Below are positions 56,799-64,000 of a DNA stretch of 64,000 nucleotides, one piece after another. Each line of letters starts with the position of its first letter. The first letter of the stretch is position 1. The DNA is from Clostridium sp. 'White wine YQ' (GTDB lineage: Bacteria; Bacillota; Clostridia; Clostridiales; Clostridiaceae): the NCBI RefSeq assembly GCF_028728205.1, contig NZ_JAQYUU010000007.1:1-64000 (forward strand). Direction: 5' to 3'. Below the pieces are notes generated by a model. That model had not been told where the DNA came from, did not search any database, and was given only the letters and a program-made list of their open reading frames with translations. Position numbers and translations under genes: made by a program.

Positions 56799-57809
56799 TT
56801 ATGCGTTTTCTTTTAGTGCTTTAACTTGAGCTGTTAACTCAGGAAGTACTTTAGTTAAATCTCCTACTATAGCATAATCTGCTACTTGCATAATTGGAGC
56901 ACTAGCATCCTTATTAATAGCTATTATTAAATCTGATTCTTGCATACCAGCAACGTGTTGAATAGCTCCTGAAATACCACAAGCAATGTAGATTGATGGT
57001 CTTACAGTTTTTCCTGTTTGACCTACTTGAAGGTCCTTATCAATCCATCCTTTTTCTATTGCTGCTCTTGAAGCTGCAACTGTTCCATCTAAAGCTTCAG
57101 CTAATTCTTGAAGAAGTTTGAAGTTTTCTTCACTTCCTACTCCTCTACCACCTGCTACGATGAATTCAGCTTCACTTATATCAACTATATCTTTCTTTTC
57201 TTTTACTATTTTAACTACTTTAGTTCTAACATCAGCTTCAGTTAATTTAACTTCAACTTTTTCTATTTCAGCTTTGTTTCCAGCTGTTTCGATCTTTGAG
57301 AAAACTCCTGGTCTAACAGTAGCCATTTGTGGTCTGTGATCTTGACAAGCTATTGTAGCCATTAAGTTACCACCAAATGCTGGTCTTGTAGCTAAAAGGA
57401 ATTTACCTTCTGCATCTATATCTAAAGAAGTACAGTCAGCAGTTAATCCTGTTGTAAGTCTAGCTGCAACTCTTGGACCTAAGTCTCTTCCTATGAAAGT
57501 AGCTCCTATGAATAATATTTCTGGCTTTCTTTCATTAGCTAAGTCACAAATAACTTTTGTATATCCATCAGTTGTGTAATGCTCTAATAATGCATCTTCA
57601 GCAACTAAAACTCTATCAGCTCCATGAGTTCCTAGTTCTTCAGCTAATCCTGAAACGTTGCTTCCGATTAATAATGCAGTAAGCTCTACTCCAAGTTTAT
57701 CTGCAATTTTTCTTCCTTCTCCTAATAATTCAAGAGAAACTTTTTGAAGTTCTCCTTCTCTTTGTTCAGCAAAAACCCAAACGCCTTTGTAATCTGCTAT
57801 ATTACTCAT
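56799..57809 (-). CDS. etfA: Electron transfer flavoprotein alpha subunit
   Basis: Alpha subunit of the Etf that works with butyryl-CoA dehydrogenase. In clostridia the Bcd/Etf complex bifurcates electrons from NADH to crotonyl-CoA and ferredoxin. The 336-residue protein ends with the FAD domain: VAGGRGVGSEENF, GKTVRPSIYIACGISGAIQH and NKDASAPIMQVADYAIVGD. Length and motifs are normal. It lies 18 bp after etfB. Confidence 0.96.
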   Translation of the reverse strand: MSNIADYKGVWVFAEQREGELQKVSLELLGEGRKIADKLGVELTALLIGSNVSGLAEELGTHGADRVLVAEDALLEHYTTDGYTKVICDLANERKPEILFIGATFIGRDLGPRVAARLTTGLTADCTSLDIDAEGKFLLATRPAFGGNLMATIACQDHRPQMATVRPGVFSKIETAGNKAEIEKVEVKLTEADVRTKVVKIVKEKKDIVDISEAEFIVAGGRGVGSEENFKLLQELAEALDGTVAASRAAIEKGWIDKDLQVGQTGKTVRPSIYIACGISGAIQHVAGMQESDLIIAINKDASAPIMQVADYAIVGDLTKVLPELTAQVKALKENA

Positions 57810-57827
57810 TATCTTTACCTCCTAATA

Positions 57828-58607
57828 TTAGATGTAGTGTTTTTCTTTTAACTTAGATATTACGTAACTTGCTGCTTCTTTTGCTGGCTTATCAATTACT
57901 TCTCCAGCTCCCTTAGTTTCTTTTGTCATAGACTTCTTAACCTTGGTTGGAGATCCTTTTAAACCAAGCTCAGCTTTATCTACATCTATATCGTCAGCTG
58001 ACCATATTTTAATTTCTGCATCCTTTGTATCAAAGATGTTTCTAACGTTCATATATCTTGGGTTGTTTAATTCTTTTATTGCAGTTAATAATACTGGAGC
58101 TTTAACTTCAACTAGTTCATATCCATCTTCTAATGCTCTGTTTATTACTAGTTTATCTCCTTCAACTTTAACATCTTGAACATATGTTACTTGAGGAATG
58201 TCTAAGTGTTCAGCAATTTCTGGTCCTACTTGAGCAGTATCTCCATCTATTGCTTGTCTTCCAGCAAATATTATATCATATTCTAATTTTTTTATTGCTC
58301 CTGCTATTGCTTTTGAAGTTGCTAATGTATCAGCTCCTGCAAATGCTCTATCAGTTATAAGTATTGCTTCATCAGCTCCCATACTTAAAGCTTCTCTTAA
58401 AGCATCTTTAGCTTGTGGAGGTCCCATACTTACTATAGTAACTGTTGCTCCTAAGTTTTCTTTTAATACTAATGCTTCTTCTAATGCATGTTTATCCTCT
58501 GGATTTATGATTGAAGGAACTCCATCTCTTATAAGTGTTCCTGTCTTTGGATCTATTCTTACAGCTGTTGTATCTGGAACTTGCTTTAAACAAACTACTA
58601 TTTTCAT
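57828..58607 (-). CDS. etfB: Electron transfer flavoprotein beta subunit
   Basis: Beta subunit of Etf (259 residues), site of the bifurcating FAD in the clostridial complex. Visible are MKIVVCLKQVPDT, DPKTGTLIRDGVPSIINPED, GADEAILITDRAFAGADT and FAGRQAIDGDTAQVGPEIAE. It lies 20 bp after bcd and 18 bp before etfA. Confidence 0.96.
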   Translation of the reverse strand: MKIVVCLKQVPDTTAVRIDPKTGTLIRDGVPSIINPEDKHALEEALVLKENLGATVTIVSMGPPQAKDALREALSMGADEAILITDRAFAGADTLATSKAIAGAIKKLEYDIIFAGRQAIDGDTAQVGPEIAEHLDIPQVTYVQDVKVEGDKLVINRALEDGYELVEVKAPVLLTAIKELNNPRYMNVRNIFDTKDAEIKIWSADDIDVDKAELGLKGSPTKVKKSMTKETKGAGEVIDKPAKEAASYVISKLKEKHYI

Positions 58608-58627
58608 ATTAATTAGCCCTCCCTAAA

Positions 58628-59767
58628 TTACTTTAAAAGACTTCCTGAGATAACCATTTTTTGAACTTCTGAAGTACCTTCATAAATTTCAGTTATCTTA
58701 GCGTCTCTCATTAGTCTTTCTACTGGATATTCTTTAGTATATCCGTATCCACCAAAGATTTGTACAGCTTTAGTAGTAACTTCCATAGCTACATCAGCAG
58801 CAAATAATTTTGCTCTAGCAGCTTCTAAAGTGTATGGAAGTCCTTGATCTTTAGTCCATGCTGCTTTATAAACTAATTGTCTAGCTGCTTGTACTTTAAC
58901 GTCCATTTCAGCTATATACCATTGTAATCCTTGGAATGCAGCTATTGGTCTTCCGAATTGTTTTCTTTCTTTCATGTAAGCAATTGCTTCATCTAAAGCT
59001 CCTTGAGCTAATCCTAAAGCTTGTGCAGCTATACCAATTCTTCCTCCATCAAGAGTTTTCATTGCTATACCAAAGCCTTTTCCTTCAGCTCCTAATAAGT
59101 TTTCTTTTGGAACTATACAGTTTTCCATTATTAATTCTGTAGTTGAAGATGCTCTAATACCCATTTTGTTTTCAAGTTTTCCAATTGAGAAACCTGGGAA
59201 GTCTTTTTCAACTATGAAAGCTGATATTCCTTTAGTTCCTTTACTTCTATCTGTCATAGCAAATATTATGAAAGTTTCAGCAACTCCACCATTTGTTATG
59301 AATATTTTAGAACCGTTTAATATATAGTTATCTCCATCTAATACAGCTACAGTTTGTTGTCCTGCTGCATCTGTTCCTGCTCCTGGTTCAGTTAAACCAA
59401 ATGCACCTATCTTTTCACCTTTAGCTAATGGTGGAAGATATTTTTCTTTTTGAGCTGGAGTACCAAATTGATCAACTACTGATGCACATAAAGATGTGTG
59501 AGCTGAAACTATAACTCCATGAGTTCCGCATACTTTTGATAATTCTTCAACAGTCATGATGTAAGATACTGTATCTCCACCAGCTCCGCCGTATTCTTTC
59601 TTAAAAGGAATACCTAACATTCCTAATTTAGCCATTTTCTTTACATTTTCCATTGGAAATTCTTCAGTTTCATCAATTTCCCCTGCTATAGGCTTTACTT
59701 CGTTTAATGCAAATTCTCTTACCATTTGTCTTACTAATTGTTGTTCCTTTGTTAATGCAAAATCCAT
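58628..59767 (-). CDS. bcd: Butyryl-CoA dehydrogenase
   Basis: FAD enzyme that reduces crotonyl-CoA to butyryl-CoA with EtfAB. The 379-residue acyl-CoA dehydrogenase has GAFGLTEPGAGTDA, FITNGGVAETFI, QALGLAQGALDEA, IFGGYGYTKEYPVERLMRDAKI, and YEGTSEVQ with the catalytic Glu. It lies 27 bp after crt. Confidence 0.97.
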   Translation of the reverse strand: MDFALTKEQQLVRQMVREFALNEVKPIAGEIDETEEFPMENVKKMAKLGMLGIPFKKEYGGAGGDTVSYIMTVEELSKVCGTHGVIVSAHTSLCASVVDQFGTPAQKEKYLPPLAKGEKIGAFGLTEPGAGTDAAGQQTVAVLDGDNYILNGSKIFITNGGVAETFIIFAMTDRSKGTKGISAFIVEKDFPGFSIGKLENKMGIRASSTTELIMENCIVPKENLLGAEGKGFGIAMKTLDGGRIGIAAQALGLAQGALDEAIAYMKERKQFGRPIAAFQGLQWYIAEMDVKVQAARQLVYKAAWTKDQGLPYTLEAARAKLFAADVAMEVTTKAVQIFGGYGYTKEYPVERLMRDAKITEIYEGTSEVQKMVISGSLLK

Positions 59768-59794
59768 TATTTTACCTCCTTATTAATCCCCTAA

Positions 59795-60577
59795 TTATTT
59801 ATTTTGGAAGTTCTTAGCTCTTCTTTCAATGAAAGCGCCCATTCCTTCTTTTTGGTCTTCAGTTGAGAAACATTTTCCAAAGTCTTCTGCTTCAACTAAT
59901 ATTGCTTGATCCATATCAACTTGTGTTCCTCTATTTATAGCATCCTTACATAGCTTAACAGCTATAGGAGCATTTTCAGCTATTTTATTAGCAAGTGTTA
60001 AAGCTTCTTCCATAAGATTTTCTAGTGGAACTACTTTATTTACTAGACCTATTCTTAAAGCTTCATCAGCCTTAATAATGTCTCCTGTATATATTAATTC
60101 TTTAGCTTTTCCAAGTCCAACTATTCTAGGTAATCTTTGAGTACCTCCAAAGCCTGGAGTAATTCCTAAACCAACTTCTGGTTGAGCAAATTTAGCTTTT
60201 TCTGATGCAATTCTAATATCACATGCCATAGCTAATTCACATCCGCCACCTAAGGCAAATCCTGATATAGCAGCTATTACTGGCTTATCCAAATTCTCTA
60301 GTCTTCTGAAAACATTGTTTCCTAAAATACCGAATTCTTTTCCTTGTTCTTCTGTTAAGTCCTTCATTTCAGCTATGTCAGCACCAGCTACAAATGATTT
60401 GTCTCCTGATCCAGTTAATATTACTGCGTATAGGTCTTTGTCTTTTTCTAATTCTGCTATAACAGTATCTAAATCCTTTAATGTTTCTGAATTTAATGCA
60501 TTTAAAGCTTTAGGTCTGTTAATTGTTACAATAGCAACCTTCTCTTTTTTTTCAAGAGTGACATTTTTTAATTCCAT
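59795..60577 (-). CDS. crt: Crotonase (3-hydroxybutyryl-CoA dehydratase)
   Basis: Dehydrates 3-hydroxybutyryl-CoA to crotonyl-CoA. The protein of about 260 residues has the crotonase motifs INRPKALNALN, AGADIAEM, ISGFALGGGCELAMACD (oxyanion hole, first Glu) and FAQPEVGLGITPGFGGTQRL (second Glu). ATG 60577 follows AAGGAGG. The eight-residue longer frame lacks a ribosome site. It is first in the butyryl-CoA operon, with a Rex-like site about 110 bp upstream. Confidence 0.97.
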   Translation of the reverse strand: MELKNVTLEKKEKVAIVTINRPKALNALNSETLKDLDTVIAELEKDKDLYAVILTGSGDKSFVAGADIAEMKDLTEEQGKEFGILGNNVFRRLENLDKPVIAAISGFALGGGCELAMACDIRIASEKAKFAQPEVGLGITPGFGGTQRLPRIVGLGKAKELIYTGDIIKADEALRIGLVNKVVPLENLMEEALTLANKIAENAPIAVKLCKDAINRGTQVDMDQAILVEAEDFGKCFSTEDQKEGMGAFIERRAKNFQNK

Positions 60578-60684
60578 GGTGGCAATCCTCCTTAAAATCA
60601 ACCTACAAGTTTAACTCTTTTTTTGACATATTTTTTAAAATCTAATTAATTTTCTTTGTAATTTCATGAATATTTTTTAAATCT

Positions 60685-60702
60685 TTGTTAATAATATAAC
60701 AA
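60685..60702. promoter_or_regulatory. Rex-like operator (crt-bcd-etf-hbd operon)
   Basis: TTGTTAATAATATAACAA matches TTGTTAA-N4-TTAACAA with one mismatch, about 110 bp before the crt ATG. Rex is the NADH/NAD+-sensing repressor known to control this operon in Clostridium. Confidence 0.78.
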
Positions 60703-60710
60703 TTACAGCC

Positions 60711-60741
60711 AAAAAAATAAGTGAAGTTTGTAACTCCACTT
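60711..60741 (-). terminator. Terminator upstream of crt
   Basis: Interrupted stem AAGTG-AGTT/AACT-CACTT followed on the minus strand by seven T. It closes the GH5 transcript. Confidence 0.75.
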
Positions 60742-60748
60742 ACGATTA

Positions 60749-60832
60749 TAATAGATTGTTAAATTCTTTGCAATATTTTTATGGTATATTTCACTATAAT
60801 TTAATATTATATTGTGAAACCTTAATCTATTA
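60749..60832. repeat. Nested AT-rich palindrome behind the GH5 gene
   Basis: Outer arms TAATAGATT/AATCTATTA (60749-60757, 60824-60832) enclose an inner hairpin TTTCAC/GTGAAA (60789-60794, 60814-60819). Possible MITE-like remnant or 3' UTR structure. No other copy was seen in the window. Confidence 0.4.
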
Positions 60833-60918
60833 ATCATTCTCTTATATATATCAATGACTAATCTTCATCTTATTTAGAAGTCCAATATCAATATTAGGAT
60901 TTCATAAGTTCTTCTACT

Positions 60919-63900
60919 CTATCTTTTTACTGCATTTCTTCTCCTTAAAGCCTCACCTGTAATTATAGCCAAAGCCCCCATAATTAGTAAGGCACTTGTC
61001 CCAACTTCAGACCCTGTCTTAGGAAGATTATCAGTTGAAGCGCCAGTATTGTCCGTATTACTTGGGTTATTAGTATTGCTTGGGTTAGTGGGGTCAGGAT
61101 TATTATTTCCATTAACTAATACCAATTTACTTAGAGCTTCTCTAACACTCTTAATTACATTATCAACATCTTCTTGAGTTGTATTTTTATCGCCTAGTAA
61201 TTCATTTGCACTTTTTACAGCTTTTATAAGTGCTTCTATACTTTCTTTTGTATATTTGCTTTCATCTATTTTACCCGCCTCATTTATAGCTTCTATAAGT
61301 TTAGATTTATCAGGAAGCAATTTTAAACTTTCAATAGCATTACTCACTAAATCTGTTGCTTCATTAACTTCTGTTTGAGATGCTGCTTTATCTTCATATA
61401 TTACACTTGCACTTTGTACAGACTTCTCTAATGCAATTACACTTGCCTCTGTATATTTTGTTTTATCAATGTTTTTAGCCTTCTCTAAAACTTCTGTAAG
61501 TTCTGCTTTATTTGTAACAATCCTACTTTCATATTCTACATTACTGCTAAAGGATTTTGCCACTAGGATATTGTCAAAATTATAAGTTCCTGCATATCTC
61601 ATTGCAAGCCGTATCTCTACTATTTGTGATTTGTCAATATCTCCACTAGCATCACTTAATCGCAATGTAACTTTAGACCATGCTCCTTTTAAAGAAGGTG
61701 TGCTAGTTTGGGTTTGTACTGTTATCATCTTTCCATTCTTATCCACCAAAGTTACATATACACTTCTATTAGTACCAGTTCCATTATAAACATCAAATAC
61801 TAAATAGTTAGGGAATCCACTCGCATCATCAGTTAAATCTAATACTTTTGAAGGTTTAATACTTACATATTGTTTTGTGCCGTCTGGTTTTTCATTTCCT
61901 GTAATCACAAGTTTTACTGAGGCTTTACCTATTTTATTTTCCTTATCTATACTTGCTATTGCTCCACTACCTGCCTCAAAGGTAACATCATTACTTTCAA
62001 AATCAGCTATATTTATTTTTTTATCAGTATTTCTTGAAGCTGGGTTTGAAAATGCTCTAATTGTATCTGCATAATAGTCATTACGTTTAAATGAAGTATC
62101 TGTTCCTACTTTTGACCACTTATTTCTTATTGCCTCTTCTGTATCATTATAAATATCAACTTTTTCAGGATCTCCTGTGTAAAGTCCCCAGCTACTTCCA
62201 CTACCTGTCACCTTATAACACCATGTTGTATAGTTCCATCCCTGTTCTTCATATGTCTTAAGGGCGTATTCCCAGCTTTGTAGGTTGTTAAACAATGTAA
62301 ATTCTCCAACTAATAGTGGAACGTTATAATTAGTAAGTTCATTAACCATTGGAACTTTAGAATCAGTAAAATTACTTTGTGCAACAGAATCCCCTGTGTT
62401 TGACCATCCATAAAAATGATATTGATAAAGCACATTTTCCCATCCATATATCTTTGGATTTGGTAAATGATATGGCTCCCATATTGCTTCTATTGAGATC
62501 ACATGATTTTTATCCTGTGCTCTTACTGCTTTATATAATCTATCATATAGCTCGAATTGAACAGTTCCCACAGCACCACCTGGTTCATTTAATAAATCAT
62601 ATGCAGCTACCCAAGGATTATCCCTATATCTTTCAGCTATCTTACTCCACAAGAATTCAGTTTTCTTAATATTTTCTTCATTTCCAAATAAATCTCCTTT
62701 ATCTGGCTTAGTAATATCACCTGAATGATCTTTACCATTTTGAGAACCAGGTGCTCCATGCATATCTAATATTACATAAAGTCCTCTCTTTGAACTTTCT
62801 TCAATAAACCAATCCATTCTTTTGAATGCACTTTCCTTTAATGTTCCATCATTGTTAAGCATTTCGAAATAAGAAAATGGTAATCTTATTACATTCATAC
62901 CTTCCTTTTTAACATTATCAAAATCTATTTCTTTCCACCAATTATCTTGATATAGATTAATTAGTTCCCATGCCTTCTCTTCCCCAAAACGATTTGTTAA
63001 GGTTTCAATGGTTGTTTTTTGATCAGGTGAATTAGTAGGGCTCATCCACCCTTCCATTACTAGCCATGAACCTGCATTTGTGCCATGTAAAGTAACTGCA
63101 TCTCCTGATCCATAATCCTTACGCAATACCTTTCCATCTGCCTTTAAAAACGGAGTTGGTGTCTTATCAATGGTATAATCACTTATTGTAACATCACTTT
63201 TTCTATTATCTTTTACTGAGATTGATTTAATCACAGTATTTTTAGAAACTGTAATTGGAGAAGTATATTTATTAGAACTTGTAGTTGGTACACTTCCATC
63301 AAGGGTATAATAAATTTCGGCTCCTTCTGTTGTTGTATTTAATTCTACTTTCTGAGTTCTTGAATAAACTCCTGATGCAGGTAAGGAAGTTGGATTTACT
63401 AATTTACCTGTTTTATTTATAACATAGTTAAATTCGCCTACATCACTAATTCCATCTTTTACAGCATCATATGCTACTGCTTTAATTGTTTGATTTTTAG
63501 TTATTAGCAAAGGATTAGTATAACGTGTAGAATTTATGCTTGGTGTACTTCCATCTAAAGTATAATATATTATGACCTTATCAGTAGCGCATCTTAATTC
63601 AACTACAGCAGAATCATCATAAGTTCCTGGCACTTTATCTGCAGTTGGTGAATAAGGTACAATTGAATATTCTAGAGTTACGACATTACTATATAATCCA
63701 TCCCTTTCAGCTAGGGCTTTAATTGTCGTATGTTTATCAATTAATATATTTTGTGTATATTTAGTGGATGCACTTGTGGGCGTTGTTCCATCCAACGTAT
63801 AGTAAATGTTAGCATCACTATCAGATAATAGCCTTACTCTTTGATTTGATAAATATTTCCCAGGGGCTACATCTGGACTTGGTGTCGTTGGAACCTCAGG

Positions 63901-64000
63901 GAACTGATACTTGAATGTCACTACATTTCCTTCTACTCCGTTTTTAACTGCTAAAGCTTTAATAGTAGTAGTTTTATCAATATGAATTGGTTTTTCATAT
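60919..64000 (-). CDS. Cell-wall-anchored GH5 glycosidase, 5' end outside the window
   Basis: The reading frame stays open to the right edge, so at least 1,026 C-terminal residues are seen. From the visible N-side: about four chitobiase-type beta repeats (IYYTLDGTTPT, IIYYTLDGSTPS, IYYTLDGSVPT; the first is cut by the edge), a GH5 catalytic domain with acid/base Glu in DLLNEPGG and nucleophile in PLLVGEFTLF, a carbohydrate-binding-like beta-sandwich (INIADFESNDVTFEAG to NFDNILVAK), two FIVAR-type helical repeats, and a sortase signal LPKTG with membrane helix and RRR tail. Likely a surface beta-glucanase. Exact substrate unknown. The internal GTG at 63919-63921 is not the true start. Confidence 0.88.
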   Translation of the reverse strand, partial: YEKPIHIDKTTTIKALAVKNGVEGNVVTFKYQFPEVPTTPSPDVAPGKYLSNQRVRLLSDSDANIYYTLDGTTPTSASTKYTQNILIDKHTTIKALAERDGLYSNVVTLEYSIVPYSPTADKVPGTYDDSAVVELRCATDKVIIYYTLDGSTPSINSTRYTNPLLITKNQTIKAVAYDAVKDGISDVGEFNYVINKTGKLVNPTSLPASGVYSRTQKVELNTTTEGAEIYYTLDGSVPTTSSNKYTSPITVSKNTVIKSISVKDNRKSDVTISDYTIDKTPTPFLKADGKVLRKDYGSGDAVTLHGTNAGSWLVMEGWMSPTNSPDQKTTIETLTNRFGEEKAWELINLYQDNWWKEIDFDNVKKEGMNVIRLPFSYFEMLNNDGTLKESAFKRMDWFIEESSKRGLYVILDMHGAPGSQNGKDHSGDITKPDKGDLFGNEENIKKTEFLWSKIAERYRDNPWVAAYDLLNEPGGAVGTVQFELYDRLYKAVRAQDKNHVISIEAIWEPYHLPNPKIYGWENVLYQYHFYGWSNTGDSVAQSNFTDSKVPMVNELTNYNVPLLVGEFTLFNNLQSWEYALKTYEEQGWNYTTWCYKVTGSGSSWGLYTGDPEKVDIYNDTEEAIRNKWSKVGTDTSFKRNDYYADTIRAFSNPASRNTDKKINIADFESNDVTFEAGSGAIASIDKENKIGKASVKLVITGNEKPDGTKQYVSIKPSKVLDLTDDASGFPNYLVFDVYNGTGTNRSVYVTLVDKNGKMITVQTQTSTPSLKGAWSKVTLRLSDASGDIDKSQIVEIRLAMRYAGTYNFDNILVAKSFSSNVEYESRIVTNKAELTEVLEKAKNIDKTKYTEASVIALEKSVQSASVIYEDKAASQTEVNEATDLVSNAIESLKLLPDKSKLIEAINEAGKIDESKYTKESIEALIKAVKSANELLGDKNTTQEDVDNVIKSVREALSKLVLVNGNNNPDPTNPSNTNNPSNTDNTGASTDNLPKTGSEVGTSALLIMGALAIITGEALRRRNAVKR

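Overview
The window reads as a chromosomal segment of a low-GC, anaerobic, butyrate-forming Clostridium (sensu stricto type). The evidence is AT-rich DNA with A/T-rich codons, strong AGGAGG ribosome sites with frequent TTG/GTG starts, a complete crt-bcd-etfB-etfA-hbd butyryl-CoA operon, electron-bifurcating NfnAB, an [FeFe]-hydrogenase-like protein, a CIRCE-controlled groESL operon and Rex-type operators. The species cannot be named from the sequence alone. Nearly all genes lie on the minus strand.

Layout. 1-2.3 kb: a minus-strand rRNA-type promoter with boxA at the left edge (the rRNA genes would lie outside the window), then motAB and a roughly 100-nt structured element. 2.35-3.67 kb: fourteen tRNA genes, partly made by segmental duplication, with two promoters. 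3.9-5.7 kb: rph-rdgB-yfcE-like nucleotide and RNA housekeeping. 5.9-10.7 kb: an orphan conserved-looking protein, a lone peptide-binding lipoprotein, a small membrane protein and a polysaccharide-deacetylase-like lipoprotein. 10.8-15.9 kb: yerC, pcrA, ligA and a small membrane protein. 16.08-16.17 kb: a candidate free-standing small RNA. 16.3-22.4 kb: pseudouridine synthase, lytic transglycosylase, a seven-repeat triple-tyrosine protein, yqxD-pgi and hemerythrin. 22.6-24.2 kb: a broken gene beside a higher-GC aminotransferase gene that looks imported. 24.4-27.6 kb: guaBA under a guanine riboswitch. 27.7-43.3 kb: a type IV pilus locus (two pilins, pilD, pilB, pilC, pilA, pilM, pilN, pilO, three minor-pilin-like genes) ending in a 1,322-residue secreted protein. 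43.5-47.9 kb: groESL, a second copy of the 100-nt element, a DUF1461-type membrane protein and an O-antigen-ligase-like protein. 48-60.6 kb: redox and fermentation genes. 60.9 kb to the right edge: a cell-wall-anchored GH5 glycosidase, 5' end outside the window.

How it fits together. The 48-60 kb block is a fermentative electron-handling module: hydrogenase-like protein, Nfn transhydrogenase, Fe-type alcohol dehydrogenase and the Bcd/Etf operon. Rex-like operators (consensus TTGTTAA-N4-TTAACAA) lie before the hydrogenase, the alcohol dehydrogenase and crt, implying joint control by NADH/NAD+. The pilus locus encodes assembly ATPase, platform, alignment proteins, peptidase and a minor-pilin set, including a large Glu5-less protein that could cap the fibre. 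No pilT retraction ATPase is present.

Most interesting signals. (1) A promoter-to-terminator small RNA (16081-16169) with two C-rich loops; one loop has a perfect 14-nt complement over the ribosome site of ilvA, 38 kb away. (2) Two copies of a roughly 100-nt element that keep hairpins at the same positions with changed sequence. (3) A dispersed inverted-repeat element (TATAGGGTTTT ends) sitting close behind stop codons. All three are inferences from the sequence and untested.
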